Below are positions 1 to 7,474 of a stretch of DNA of 37,323 nucleotides, in pieces. A program made the position numbers and the translations under genes. The stretch spans positions 1-37,323 of the forward strand of contig JAEZKS010000243.1 in the NCBI GenBank assembly GCA_023436075.1, in the 5' to 3' direction. Positions within the stretch are counted from its first letter, which is position 1; every line of letters begins with the position of its first letter. Origin of the DNA: Methanobacteriota archaeon (GTDB taxonomy: Archaea > Halobacteriota > Methanocellia > Methanocellales > Methanocellaceae). The notes under the pieces were generated by a model, which saw only the letters and a program-made list of their open reading frames with translations, was not told where the DNA came from and searched no databases.

Positions 1-340
1 CCACTAAACCACTAATTCAAAGGCACTAAGCCCACGAACGTCTCCAAGTTTAAAACACGAATAAGGTCACTAAAACCACTAAACCACCAACGATAACGCC
101 AATTCGCATCGGCCTGTAAAACTCGCACTTCCCAATCGCTTACACGACAACGAAGTCACAGAGCCGGCGTTGGTACTTTTTGTGCTCTTCGTGACCTTTT
201 TAGTGTTTTAAACTTGGTGACCTTGGAGACTTTAGTGCCTTTGAATTCGTGATTTAGTGAATTTCGGGTTTCAACCGTTCCCTTCGTGCCTTTAGTGCTT
301 TTAGTGGAAATAAAAAAAGTTTCGTGTTTTCGTGATTCGA
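1..340. repeat. Edge of a long imperfect inverted repeat (CACTAAA/CACGAA type)
   Basis: No gene lies in the first 356 bases. Bases 2-75 are largely the reverse complement of about 185-262. Shared blocks include AATTCAAAGGCACTAA (left 15-30, right copy around 231-246) and AAGTTTAAAACAC (left 46-58, right about 203-215). The right-hand sequence continues in the same style (CCTTTAGTGCTTTTAGTGG near 288-306, TTTCGTGTTTTCGTGATTCG near 320-339) with no partner inside the window, so the element probably extends beyond the left edge. It resembles the palindrome at 34067-34491 in its CACGAA/CACTAA wording. The short ORF at 286-591 is judged spurious. Confidence 0.75.
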
Positions 341-356
341 CGCACAGTATAAAAGC

Positions 357-1334
357 TCACGGGGCGAGAGCCTTGCGCAGCAGATCGCCCGCCAGGCCTA
401 CGGCACCTCGCGCGGCTGGCGTGTCTGCAAGCGGGTTCAGCATGATCATGTCGTGGACGATTCCAAGGAACCGTACGGCGGTTGTCTGGACTCCCGCGTC
501 CATCAGCTTGTGGGCGTATGCCTCGCCCTCGTCCCGCAGGACGTCGTACTCGTTGGTGACCACCAGCGCCGGGGGCAGGCCTTTCAGCTGATCGGCCGAG
601 GCCCGCAGCGGAGACGCCATCGGCCCTTTCCTCGCTTCCTTGTCGGGCAGGTAATTGTCCCAGAACCACTTCATGCTCTCCTTTGACAACCAGTAGCCGT
701 CGGCGAACTGCCGGTATGATCCGGTCTCGAAGCTGGCATCGGTCACCGGGTAGAATAGCGCCTGGAACAGGATGCGTGGCCCTTTCCTCTGCTTTGCCAT
801 CATTGCGACGACAGCAGTCATGTTTCCGCCTACGCTATCCCCCGCAATGGCGAGCCTGGAACTGTCCAGGTTGTGCTTACGACCATTCTCCGCCACGTAT
901 TCCATCGCACGATAGTCTTGCTCGATCGCGACGGGATATTTCGCTTCGGGAGAACGTTCGTAATCGACAAATACCAGTGCTGATCCCGACAGGTTCGAGA
1001 GAGCACGCACCGTCCGCTCGAAAATCTTAAAATCACCAAGCACCCAGCCCCCGCCGTGGAAGTACATCGTGACAGGGAGCATTCCGGTACTACCCTGCGG
1101 CCTGACGATGTGGACGTGAACATTCCCGGTCGGCCCTCCTGGTATGTCTATTTCCTCTATACTCGCAGGCATCATTGGTACTGCACTCGAATCCTGCAAC
1201 TCAGATAGTACAGCTCGTGCCTTGTCCGGCGACATCTTGTAGATCGGCGGACCGCTTGTTGCGTTTATCTTATCGAGAAATGCCCTGGCGACAGGATCGA
1301 TACCGCTTAGCATGCCTGTGGTTTCTGTGCTCAT
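357..1334 (-). CDS. Alpha/beta hydrolase, HSL-type esterase/lipase
   Basis: A 325-residue carboxylesterase of the hormone-sensitive-lipase (type IV) family, expected to hydrolyse short acyl esters in the cytoplasm; the natural substrate is unknown. The oxyanion-hole motif HGGG is at residues 93-96, the nucleophile Ser167 lies in GDSVGG (165-170), the acid is Asp264 (NEYDVLRDEG) and the base His294 (GIVHDM). Length is normal for the family. The frame stays open upstream to 1493, but the extra 53 residues are not family-like. The ATG at 1334 starts just before the conserved N-terminal region and has a purine-rich GAGGATGAG stretch upstream. The gene stands alone. Its 3' end abuts the repeat at the left edge and its 5' side faces the giant palindrome at 1505-1722. 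Confidence 0.88.
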   Translation of the reverse strand: MSTETTGMLSGIDPVARAFLDKINATSGPPIYKMSPDKARAVLSELQDSSAVPMMPASIEEIDIPGGPTGNVHVHIVRPQGSTGMLPVTMYFHGGGWVLGDFKIFERTVRALSNLSGSALVFVDYERSPEAKYPVAIEQDYRAMEYVAENGRKHNLDSSRLAIAGDSVGGNMTAVVAMMAKQRKGPRILFQALFYPVTDASFETGSYRQFADGYWLSKESMKWFWDNYLPDKEARKGPMASPLRASADQLKGLPPALVVTNEYDVLRDEGEAYAHKLMDAGVQTTAVRFLGIVHDMIMLNPLADTPAARGAVGLAGDLLRKALAP

Positions 1335-1432
1335 TGATCTCATCCTCATTCCGGGTAGATACATGGCGAGAATGAAGTATCTCCTGAAGGCCGGAGCGGA
1401 GAGATGAGAACCCGATGGCCAAACAAGATGGC

Positions 1433-1457
1433 CCGGCGATCCGGTCGCGCGCGCGTG
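1433..1457 (+). repeat. Hairpin plus CGCGCG element, copy 1
   Basis: A CCGG-CGAT-CCGG stem with a tetraloop (1433-1444) is followed after one base by CGCGCGCGCGTG (1446-1457). It has the same architecture as the copies at 1766, 15449, 20812, 20881 and 36196, but different stem letters. Confidence 0.6.
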
Positions 1458-1504
1458 TTTGTTTTTATCGCGGGGAAATGCGATGATTTTCAAACCACTG
1501 GAAA

Positions 1505-1722
1505 CGTTCTCCTTTGGCTCCGGATCTCCTCTGCTCCTTATAAAAAAGTCGTTCTCCTCTTCTCCTTTTTCTCTTATACTCTACCGCTGCTCCGCGAATT
1601 CCTCTGCTCAACGACGGGAGATGAGGAGGAAAACGGAGTTGCGGTAGAGACCGGGAGTTTAAAGGAGAAGAGGAGTACGATTATAAAAAGGGAGCAAAAG
1701 AGATCCGGAGCCAAAGGAGACG
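1505..1722. repeat. Giant imperfect palindrome, CTCC-rich family, copy 1
   Basis: About 218 bp of dyad symmetry centred near 1613. The outer arms contain a perfect 21-bp match: 1508-1528 is the exact reverse complement of 1700-1720 (core CTCCTTTGGCTCCGGATC). Pairing continues inward with interruptions: CTCCTCTTCTCC against GGAGAAGAGGAG, and CTCTACCGC against GCGGTAGAG. Transcribed, it would fold into one long hairpin. The palindrome at 35905-36137 is built from the same blocks in the same order (TCGTxCTCC, GCTCTACC), so the two form a family. Confidence 0.85.
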
Positions 1723-1765
1723 ATCTTACTTATAGGCTTCAAGGCTCGGCGGCAGACATGAGAAC

Positions 1766-1788
1766 CCGGCATCCGGCCACGCGCGCAC
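1766..1788 (+). repeat. Hairpin plus CGCGCG element, copy 2
   Basis: CCGG-CAT-CCGG (1766-1776) is followed by CACGCGCGCAC (1778-1788). It lies on the far side of the giant palindrome from copy 1. Both copies are preceded by a GAGAACCC-like string (near 1405 and 1760). Confidence 0.55.
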
Positions 1789-1827
1789 ACGAGGAAAAGA
1801 CCGGGCAATTCACGCTTTCCGGCCCGG

Positions 1828-2706
1828 TCACTTCTTAATGGGCTTCAGCGAGGCCGCGTATTTTTGCATCCCCTGCCACGGGTCGCCTTTTTCCGAGACT
1901 CTCTTCAGCACATTGCGAATGTTATAGCTCTGTGAGTCGATCTGGTCCAGCTCATCCCATTCGACAGGCGTGGCCACAGGGGCACCGGGCTTAGCCCGTA
2001 CTGTGTACGGCGCGACTTTGGTCTGGCCGAAGGCGTTCCGTGTGTAGTCGATGAAAAGCCTATGGCCTCGCTTGTCCTTGCGGGTCTCGGTAGTGAAGCT
2101 GTCAGGGATCGACCAGGCCAGCTTCTCGGCCAGCTCCCGTGCCCATGCGCGCACCGTATCGAAATCGGCGGACATGTCAAGCGGCGTCACTACGTGGAGC
2201 CCGCGAGAGCCAGTGGTCATGACGAAGGTAGACATGTCCATGTCCTGTAGCTTGGCCCGGATGGTCCTGGCTGCAAACCGAACGATGTCGAAGTCATCGT
2301 CTGGAGGATCGAGGTCGAATACCAGCATGTCAGGATGGTTGAGTCTGCCGGCGCGGCTGTTCCAGACGTGCTGGGTGATACAGTCCTGGTTAGCGATCCA
2401 TACCAGCGTCGCCGCGTCGTTGCCGAGGAGCTGCCGCTGCCTGCGCCCGTCCTGCAGTTCGAAGGCGACCGTCCTGATCCATTCCGGCGCGTAGTATGGC
2501 GCCTCTTTCTGGAAAAAATCTGGCCTGTCGATGCCGTCGGGATAACGCTGCATGGTCAGCGGGCGATCTTTGATGAGCGGGACCATGAAGCCGGAGACTT
2601 TGTGAAAATATTCGACCAGCTCACCTTTAGTGATGTCGTCCTCCGGAAACAGCACCTTGTCCGGGTGAGTGATCTTCACTTCTCTCGAATCGACTTCGAC
2701 CTGCAT
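1828..2706 (-). CDS. LigD-type polymerase/primase domain protein (NHEJ)
   Basis: A 292-residue stand-alone archaeo-eukaryotic-primase polymerase of the LigD PolDom family, which in non-homologous end joining adds nucleotides at DNA ends. Visible motifs are the metal-binding DLDP (Asp131, Asp133), SRGLH with His171, and the third acidic residue in FIDY (Asp220). Length equals that of a single PolDom. No ligase, phosphoesterase or Ku domain is fused, and none is encoded elsewhere in the window. Methanocella is known to carry NHEJ with LigD activities split over separate genes, which this fits. The ATG at 2706 has a GAGG about 10 nt upstream and a TATA-like TTATTTATCC at 2741-2750. It is divergent from the gene at 2887 and probably monocistronic. 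Confidence 0.9.
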   Translation of the reverse strand: MQVEVDSREVKITHPDKVLFPEDDITKGELVEYFHKVSGFMVPLIKDRPLTMQRYPDGIDRPDFFQKEAPYYAPEWIRTVAFELQDGRRQRQLLGNDAATLVWIANQDCITQHVWNSRAGRLNHPDMLVFDLDPPDDDFDIVRFAARTIRAKLQDMDMSTFVMTTGSRGLHVVTPLDMSADFDTVRAWARELAEKLAWSIPDSFTTETRKDKRGHRLFIDYTRNAFGQTKVAPYTVRAKPGAPVATPVEWDELDQIDSQSYNIRNVLKRVSEKGDPWQGMQKYAASLKPIKK

Positions 2707-2740
2707 GCCGTAACGTCCTCATCATTAACATGAGTTCCCG

Positions 2741-2750
2741 GGATAAATAA
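2741..2750 (-). promoter_or_regulatory. TATA-like box for the polymerase gene
   Basis: TTATTTATCC on the minus strand, centred about 39 nt before the ATG at 2706, predicts a leader of roughly 10-15 nt. Confidence 0.45.
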
Positions 2751-2842
2751 GACACTGTAGATACAATGAACGCAAGGGGTATCCCCAGGTATATTAACAG
2801 GATCAACGGGGTGTGCGATGGCCGTCGTGTCAGCCATGTAAT

Positions 2843-2881
2843 CATTATAATATTTATATTAGCTCGGATAAACTCAGAGGT
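2843..2881 (+). promoter_or_regulatory. Promoter and RBS of the 2887 gene
   Basis: An AT-rich TATA-like stretch (ATTATAATATTTATATTAG, about 2844-2862) precedes GAGGT at 2877-2881. The GAGGT sits 5 nt before the ATG at 2887 and decides that start over the in-frame TTG at 2881. Confidence 0.5.
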
Positions 2882-2886
2882 TGCTA

Positions 2887-3960
2887 ATGCAACCGCTACC
2901 TCCTCATGACGAAAAGAAAAGCCGGGGCCTGCTGCTCGTCGGTATCATCGCCATAGCTGTCATCATCCTCATCGTGGCCGCCGTGGGTTACATGTACCTT
3001 GATGACCGGAACCAGAAGCGGGAAAAGCTGAAGCAGACGTTCAGCGACCAGAGAGACGAGACAGACCGGCTGTACGCGCTAATCAGCAGCTACAAGGCAG
3101 CTGACAACAAGAACGAGCTCGACGGCTTCAGGAACTGGATCGACGGGTACCGGACACTGGCGGACAATTACTCGCAGGCTGTCGCGTCGCTCGTGGCTAA
3201 TGCAGACGAATATCAGGGGATGCTCTCGGAAGGGACTGACGAGTACTCGGACGTGTCGGTAGCATGCAGCCGCGCTAACCAGACCTTGAAATCGATAAAC
3301 GACACGATCGCGGACTATGAGAGAGAATACCAGTCACGATTGGGCACGAAAAACGAGGCCTACGCGAACTACGAGCTTGCCATAAACCAGTCGCTGGCAC
3401 AATACGACTCGGCATGGAAGCTGATGCAGGACAGCGCGAACTTCAAGCGGTATGGCGGCTATCTTGCTTTCCTGGCTACCTGCGAGAAGAACAACACCAG
3501 GTATAACGATAGTATCACTTTGGTCCGGGACCTGGGAGCCATCTATCAGAGATACCTGAATGGCAACGATTATTATGCCGTTAACTGGACCATCCTGGAC
3601 CTGCATGATAAATATGGGAACCTCAGCAAGAAATACGATGAGCTGTCAAAGGTAAAGCCCGTAGTCAACCTGATCGAAAAGGATGTGACCACTGCAGCAT
3701 CTGTCGAGAAAGGGCTATACAAGATAATCACTTTCGTGCTGGAGAACGAGAATAGAAGGAACGAAACGCTCCCGATGAAAATCTGGAACGTGGTCGTCCA
3801 CTACTCGCTCGTCAACTTGGCTACCGGCGATGTCAGGAGTACCTGCGATGTCCCCGTGACCGTCACGAACTATTATATGACGGACGACCACTTTGTAACA
3901 CTGCCATGCGATCAAAAAGTGAATTATACGACCGCGTACACGATTAGCTTCGAGTACTAA
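2887..3960 (+). CDS. Membrane-anchored hypothetical protein, coiled-coil-like
   Basis: I do not recognise a named family. The 357-residue protein has a charged N-terminus (residues 1-14), one strong transmembrane helix (about 15-38), and then a long polar region. That region is rich in Asp, Lys, Asn and Tyr with heptad-like spacing (about 40-270), suggesting helical or coiled-coil structure outside the membrane. The last ~90 residues look beta-rich and carry several N-x-S/T sequons. Orientation with the large part outside is inferred from the single N-terminal anchor. It stands alone: divergent from the polymerase gene and convergent with dapF, with only 21 bp between the stops. Confidence 0.8.
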   Translation: MQPLPPHDEKKSRGLLLVGIIAIAVIILIVAAVGYMYLDDRNQKREKLKQTFSDQRDETDRLYALISSYKAADNKNELDGFRNWIDGYRTLADNYSQAVASLVANADEYQGMLSEGTDEYSDVSVACSRANQTLKSINDTIADYEREYQSRLGTKNEAYANYELAINQSLAQYDSAWKLMQDSANFKRYGGYLAFLATCEKNNTRYNDSITLVRDLGAIYQRYLNGNDYYAVNWTILDLHDKYGNLSKKYDELSKVKPVVNLIEKDVTTAASVEKGLYKIITFVLENENRRNETLPMKIWNVVVHYSLVNLATGDVRSTCDVPVTVTNYYMTDDHFVTLPCDQKVNYTTAYTISFEY

Positions 3961-3981
3961 TCGAGTGACATGGGCAAAAAG

Positions 3982-4824
3982 TTATTTGAGAGACGCAAAG
4001 TCTACGTCCATTTTTCCGTCGTAAACGGTTTCTGCGCCGCCCTCCATGAAGGCGATGTCGTGGACGAAGGTGATTTTCAGCGTTCCGCCCTTCGTGTGAA
4101 CGAGCGTAGAGTCGCGCACGTAGCCGAGATGCCTGGCGACGGCGGCCACAGCTACCGAGCCGGTGCCACAGCTCAGCGTTTCGCCCTCGACGCCACGCTC
4201 GTACGTCCGCACCTGCAGGTCCGGGCCTTCGCGCTGGACGAAGTTTACGTTCGCGCCCTTCGGGAAGCGCTTATCATGGCGGATCGGGGGCGCCGACTTC
4301 TCGATATCGACCTCGTCCACGGACGGGACGAAGATGACTGCGTGAGGGACGCCGGTGTTGACCGCAGATACCTCGAAGCCTCCCACGGGCATGTTCAGGA
4401 AATCACCTATTCCGGTGGCAGGAATTTTGGCCGGGTCGAACAGCGGCTTGCCCATGTTCACTTTGACGACGGCCCTGCCGTCCTCGTACCGGCCCTCGAC
4501 CTCCAGGACACCTGCCTTGGTCTCGACCTTAGCGACACCTGGTTTCATGTAGTCGTTGTCCATGGCATACTTGACGAAACAGCGGACGCCATTGCCGCAC
4601 ATCTCCGCCTCGCTGCCGTCCTCGTTGAAGATCCGCATGTGCAGCGGAGCGTGCAACGGCTTCGCGAAGAAGACTACGCCGTCGGCGCCTATGCCTGTCC
4701 TGCGGTGGCAGTACTTGCGGGTAAAGGCGGATTTCTTGTCATCAGGCACCGGATAGTCGTACTCGTTGACGACAATGAAGTCGTTGCCGTTGCCGTGCAT
4801 CTTGGTGAATTTCAGCTCCGTCAT
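3982..4824 (-). CDS. dapF: Diaminopimelate epimerase DapF
   Basis: A 280-residue PLP-independent epimerase converting LL-diaminopimelate to meso-diaminopimelate, the substrate of LysA. Both catalytic cysteines are present: Cys76 in EAEMCGNGVRC and Cys219 in ETLSCGTGS. GNGNDF (residues 11-16) and the substrate-binding ADGVVFF also match the family. Length is typical. It is the last gene of the dapL-lysA-dapF operon; its ATG overlaps the lysA stop as ATGA (4821-4824), implying translational coupling. In an archaeon presumed to lack murein the product serves lysine synthesis. Together with DapL it completes the aminotransferase variant of the pathway; dapA and dapB are not in the window. Confidence 0.96.
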   Translation of the reverse strand: MTELKFTKMHGNGNDFIVVNEYDYPVPDDKKSAFTRKYCHRRTGIGADGVVFFAKPLHAPLHMRIFNEDGSEAEMCGNGVRCFVKYAMDNDYMKPGVAKVETKAGVLEVEGRYEDGRAVVKVNMGKPLFDPAKIPATGIGDFLNMPVGGFEVSAVNTGVPHAVIFVPSVDEVDIEKSAPPIRHDKRFPKGANVNFVQREGPDLQVRTYERGVEGETLSCGTGSVAVAAVARHLGYVRDSTLVHTKGGTLKITFVHDIAFMEGGAETVYDGKMDVDFASLK

Positions 4825-6104
4825 AGCAGCCTCCCCGGCACGAGCTGGTTCTGGAGCAGGTCGTCGATGGTCTCCCGCTTGCGGATCAGCTCGGCCTGGC
4901 CGTCGTGGACGAGCACTTCGGCGCTCCGGGGCCGGGCGAGGTACTGGGAGCTCATGCAGAAGCCGTAGGCGCCAGCATCGAGCAGCGCCAGGATGTCGCC
5001 CTTGCGCACCGCAGGCAATTTCCGGTCCGTGGCCAGAATGTCGCCGGACTCACAGACCGGGCCTACGACAGTGTACGTGTCAGCCGGAGCCTGGTCGGCC
5101 TTGTTGGCGATGACGGCCTCGTGGTACGAGTCGTACATGGCCGGGCGGATGAGCGTGTTGAAGCCTGCGTCCGTGCCTATGAAGTGGGACGACGATTTTT
5201 TCACCGTGTTTACCTGCATCAGCAGGACAGTGGTGTCGGCGACGATGTACCGGCCGGGCTCCAGATGCAGCTCCGGGCTGATGCCCAGCTTTTTACACCG
5301 TTCGCGGAACACGGGCAGAATGGCGTCTGCCCAGACCTTCGGGTTGGTCGGCGGAATGTTTTTCTGGTAGGGCACACCGTAGCCGCCCCCGATGTCGACC
5401 CATTCGAGGTCGACGAAGCCGGAGATTTGCTCGACGAGGTCCATCATCTTCGCCGTAGCCTCGGCGAAGGGAGCGGCGTCGAGAATCGTGGAGCCGATGT
5501 GGCAGTGGATGCCCGCGGGGTTCACGCCCGGCAGGTCTGCCGCCTCTTTGTAGATGCCGACGATATCCTTGCGTGGGATGCCGAACTTGGACTTCGCCAG
5601 GCCGGTAGCCAGCTTGGGATGGATGCGGGCGTCCACGTCGGGGTTCACCCGGAAGGCGATGTCGATCTCCTTGCCTGCGGCGTCGGCGATCTTCGAGAGC
5701 GCGACGAGCTCGTCGTGGCTGTCCACAGAGACCATGGTCCCTGCGTCCACCGCATACTTGAGCTCTGCGTCGGTCTTGGAATTGCCGGTGAACAGAATCT
5801 TCTCTGCGGGAATGCCGGCGAGCCGGGCCAGGTAGATCTCGCCGTCGGAGAACGCATCGGCACCCGCCCCTTCCTGGGCGAGTATCCGCTGGACGACGAG
5901 GCTGTTGTTGGACTTGGCGGCGAAGAAGATGTGCGCTTCCGGGAATGCCGCCGCAAACCGACGGTAGTTAGCCCGAAGACGGTCCTCGCTCGTCACGTAG
6001 AGCGGCGTGCCGTATTCCTTCGCCAGACTGACGGTGTCGGCCCCGCCGATGTGCAGGTGCCCGTTCTTTACCTCGAGGTGGCCCGGTATCTCGAAGGGCA
6101 TCAT
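4821..6104 (-). CDS. lysA: Diaminopimelate decarboxylase LysA
   Basis: A 427-residue fold-type III PLP enzyme that decarboxylates meso-diaminopimelate to L-lysine, the last step of the pathway. The PLP lysine is Lys64 (FFAAKSNN). Other markers are HCHIGS (200-205), the glycine-rich GGGYG (239-243), EPGR (282-285), CESGD (351-355, with the active-site Cys) and DAGAYGF (376-382). The open frame extends to 6344, but that extension overlaps dapL out of frame. The ATG at 6104 overlaps the dapL stop as ATGA, has GAGGATG upstream, and gives the family length. A second in-frame ATG is at 6101. It is the middle gene of the operon. Confidence 0.95.
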   Translation of the reverse strand: MMPFEIPGHLEVKNGHLHIGGADTVSLAKEYGTPLYVTSEDRLRANYRRFAAAFPEAHIFFAAKSNNSLVVQRILAQEGAGADAFSDGEIYLARLAGIPAEKILFTGNSKTDAELKYAVDAGTMVSVDSHDELVALSKIADAAGKEIDIAFRVNPDVDARIHPKLATGLAKSKFGIPRKDIVGIYKEAADLPGVNPAGIHCHIGSTILDAAPFAEATAKMMDLVEQISGFVDLEWVDIGGGYGVPYQKNIPPTNPKVWADAILPVFRERCKKLGISPELHLEPGRYIVADTTVLLMQVNTVKKSSSHFIGTDAGFNTLIRPAMYDSYHEAVIANKADQAPADTYTVVGPVCESGDILATDRKLPAVRKGDILALLDAGAYGFCMSSQYLARPRSAEVLVHDGQAELIRKRETIDDLLQNQLVPGRLL

Positions 6105-7258
6105 AGCTTCTTCATCCTCTCGACGGCCTGGTTGATGCGTTCGATGGGGCTGGTCAGCGAGAAGCGGATGTAGCCTTCGCCGTACTTGCCAAAGCCCGAG
6201 CCCGGAGTGCCAACGATGCCCGCCTTGTCCAGCAGGTACTTCGCGTATTCGATAGAACTGTACTTCTTCGGCACTGGCGTCCACACGTAGAACGTCGCCT
6301 TCGGCGGGGTCACGTCGAGGCCCATGGACTTCAGCCCGGAGCACAGGGCGTCCCGCCGGGCCTGGTACATCCTGTTCAGCCCTGGCAGGAAGTCTTTCGA
6401 GCCTTCCAGCGCAGCGATGCCGGCCGTCTGAACGGCTATGAACGTCCCTGAGTCGACGTTCATCTTGATCTTGCCAAGGCCGGCCACGATGTCGGCGTTG
6501 CCGACGGCGAAGCCGAGGCGCCAGCCGGTCATGTTGGATGTCTTGCTGAGGGAGTGTATCTCGATGCAGCAGTCCATGGCGCCGGGGACCTCCAGGATGC
6601 TCGGGGCCTTGTAGCCGTCATAGGCGATCTCGGAGTATGCATTGTCAGATACGACCACGATGCCATGATCCTTGCCGAAGTCGACGACCTCCTTGAAATG
6701 TTTCTTATCGGCGGTCGCAGCAGTCGGGTTGTTCGGGTAATTGATGAATAGCATCTTCGTCTTCTTGATAGCGTCCTTCGGAATCTTCGAGAGATCGGGC
6801 TTGAAGCCGTTCTCCGCAAGCAGAGGCATATCGACAGGCTGGCCGCCCGCGAACGCCGTGCCGATGGCGTACACCGTGTAGCCCGGGTTGGGACAGAGCG
6901 TGACGTCGCCGGGGTTCACGAACGCCAGCGGGATGTGGGCGATGCCTTCCTTAGAGCCGATGAGGGTGAGGACTTCGGTCGACGGAGTCAGCCTGACGCC
7001 GAACCGGCCCTTGAACCAATCCGCAGCAGCCTCGCGGAAAGAGGTGGAGCCCGAGTAGGCCGGGTACTGGTGCGTGGCCGGGTCATGGGCTGCCTTGCAG
7101 AGCTCCGCGATCACGTAGTCAGGCGTGGGCGTGTCCGGGTCACCGACGCCGAAATCGATGACGTCGACGCCCTCTTTGATCTTCTGGTGCTTGGCCCGGT
7201 CAACCTCGGCGAAGAGGTAGGGCGGCAATGCAGTAATCCTGTCAGCATATTTGACCAT
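6101..7258 (-). CDS. dapL: LL-diaminopimelate aminotransferase DapL
   Basis: A 385-residue class I/II PLP aminotransferase. It converts tetrahydrodipicolinate directly to LL-diaminopimelate, bypassing the acyl-blocked intermediates. Markers are the PLP lysine Lys239 in SLSKTSNMTGWR, NYPNNPTAA (173-181), and the N-terminal DFGVGDPDTPTP (35-46). The frame is open to 7360, but the extension crosses a TATA box and a dyad. The ATG at 7258 has AGGAG upstream and the expected length. It is the first gene of the lysine operon, and its adjacency to lysA and dapF supports DapL rather than another aminotransferase of the group. Confidence 0.93.
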   Translation of the reverse strand: MVKYADRITALPPYLFAEVDRAKHQKIKEGVDVIDFGVGDPDTPTPDYVIAELCKAAHDPATHQYPAYSGSTSFREAAADWFKGRFGVRLTPSTEVLTLIGSKEGIAHIPLAFVNPGDVTLCPNPGYTVYAIGTAFAGGQPVDMPLLAENGFKPDLSKIPKDAIKKTKMLFINYPNNPTAATADKKHFKEVVDFGKDHGIVVVSDNAYSEIAYDGYKAPSILEVPGAMDCCIEIHSLSKTSNMTGWRLGFAVGNADIVAGLGKIKMNVDSGTFIAVQTAGIAALEGSKDFLPGLNRMYQARRDALCSGLKSMGLDVTPPKATFYVWTPVPKKYSSIEYAKYLLDKAGIVGTPGSGFGKYGEGYIRFSLTSPIERINQAVERMKKL

Positions 7259-7282
7259 CGGGAAATGACGCTCCTGTAAATG

Positions 7283-7297
7283 CGGACTGTCAGTCCG
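7283..7297. promoter_or_regulatory. 15-bp perfect dyad, candidate operator of the dapL operon
   Basis: CGGACTG-T-CAGTCCG reads the same on both strands apart from the central base. It sits about 32 nt downstream of the TATA box and 25-39 nt before the ATG, overlapping the expected transcription start. That placement suits repression by an archaeal regulator. A role in lysine control is inferred from position only. Confidence 0.5.
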
Positions 7298-7318
7298 GTT
7301 ACTAATAATGATGAAAGG

Positions 7319-7328
7319 TATAAATAAA
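7319..7328 (-). promoter_or_regulatory. TATA box of the dapL-lysA-dapF operon
   Basis: TTTATTTATA on the minus strand in a purine/AT context. It predicts a start near 7296 and a leader of about 38 nt containing AGGAG. Confidence 0.6.
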
Positions 7329-7377
7329 CCTGTTCTCTCGGGGAATGCCCGCCGGGCCACCGGAGGAGTGTAAATGG

Positions 7378-7419
7378 ATTGTGATACGTGTCAATAAATT
7401 GTGAGACAGCGGTTATATA
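7378..7419 (+). promoter_or_regulatory. Promoter of the 7475 gene with a 20-bp-spaced direct repeat
   Basis: GTTATATA (7412-7419) is a TATA box about 60 nt before the ATG. Immediately upstream, ATTGTGATAC (7378-7387) and ATTGTGAGAC (7398-7407) form a direct repeat with a 20-bp period, about two helical turns, which could be activator sites. Confidence 0.5.
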
Positions 7420-7474
7420 CGCCACCCTCGTAGCATTGATCAGGGCGAAAAGCCCGCGATTTGGAGGTAAACGT

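Larger units (their letters stand above)
1335..1827. other. Gene-free 490-bp spacer filled by repeats
   Basis: There is no credible gene between the esterase start and the polymerase stop. The space is occupied by the giant palindrome at 1505-1722, flanked on each side by a stem-loop plus CGCGCG element (1433-1457 and 1766-1788). The 144-residue open frame at 1404-1838 is read straight through these repeats and has no family character, so it is not called. Confidence 0.75.

Noticed and set aside
1505..1722. Ordinary rho-independent terminator
   Set aside because: The stem is far too long, lies hundreds of bases from any matching gene end, and has no T tract in the right place.
1404..1838. 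144-residue plus-strand open frame
   Set aside because: It runs through the giant palindrome and CGCGCG elements, and its sequence is set by those repeats with no family character.
3970..4968. 332-residue plus-strand open frame opposite dapF
   Set aside because: It is the antisense of dapF, whose catalytic motifs are clear; open antisense frames are common at this GC content.
4905..6173. 422-residue plus-strand open frame opposite lysA
   Set aside because: Antisense shadow of lysA with Val/Asp/Gly-rich composition and no motif.
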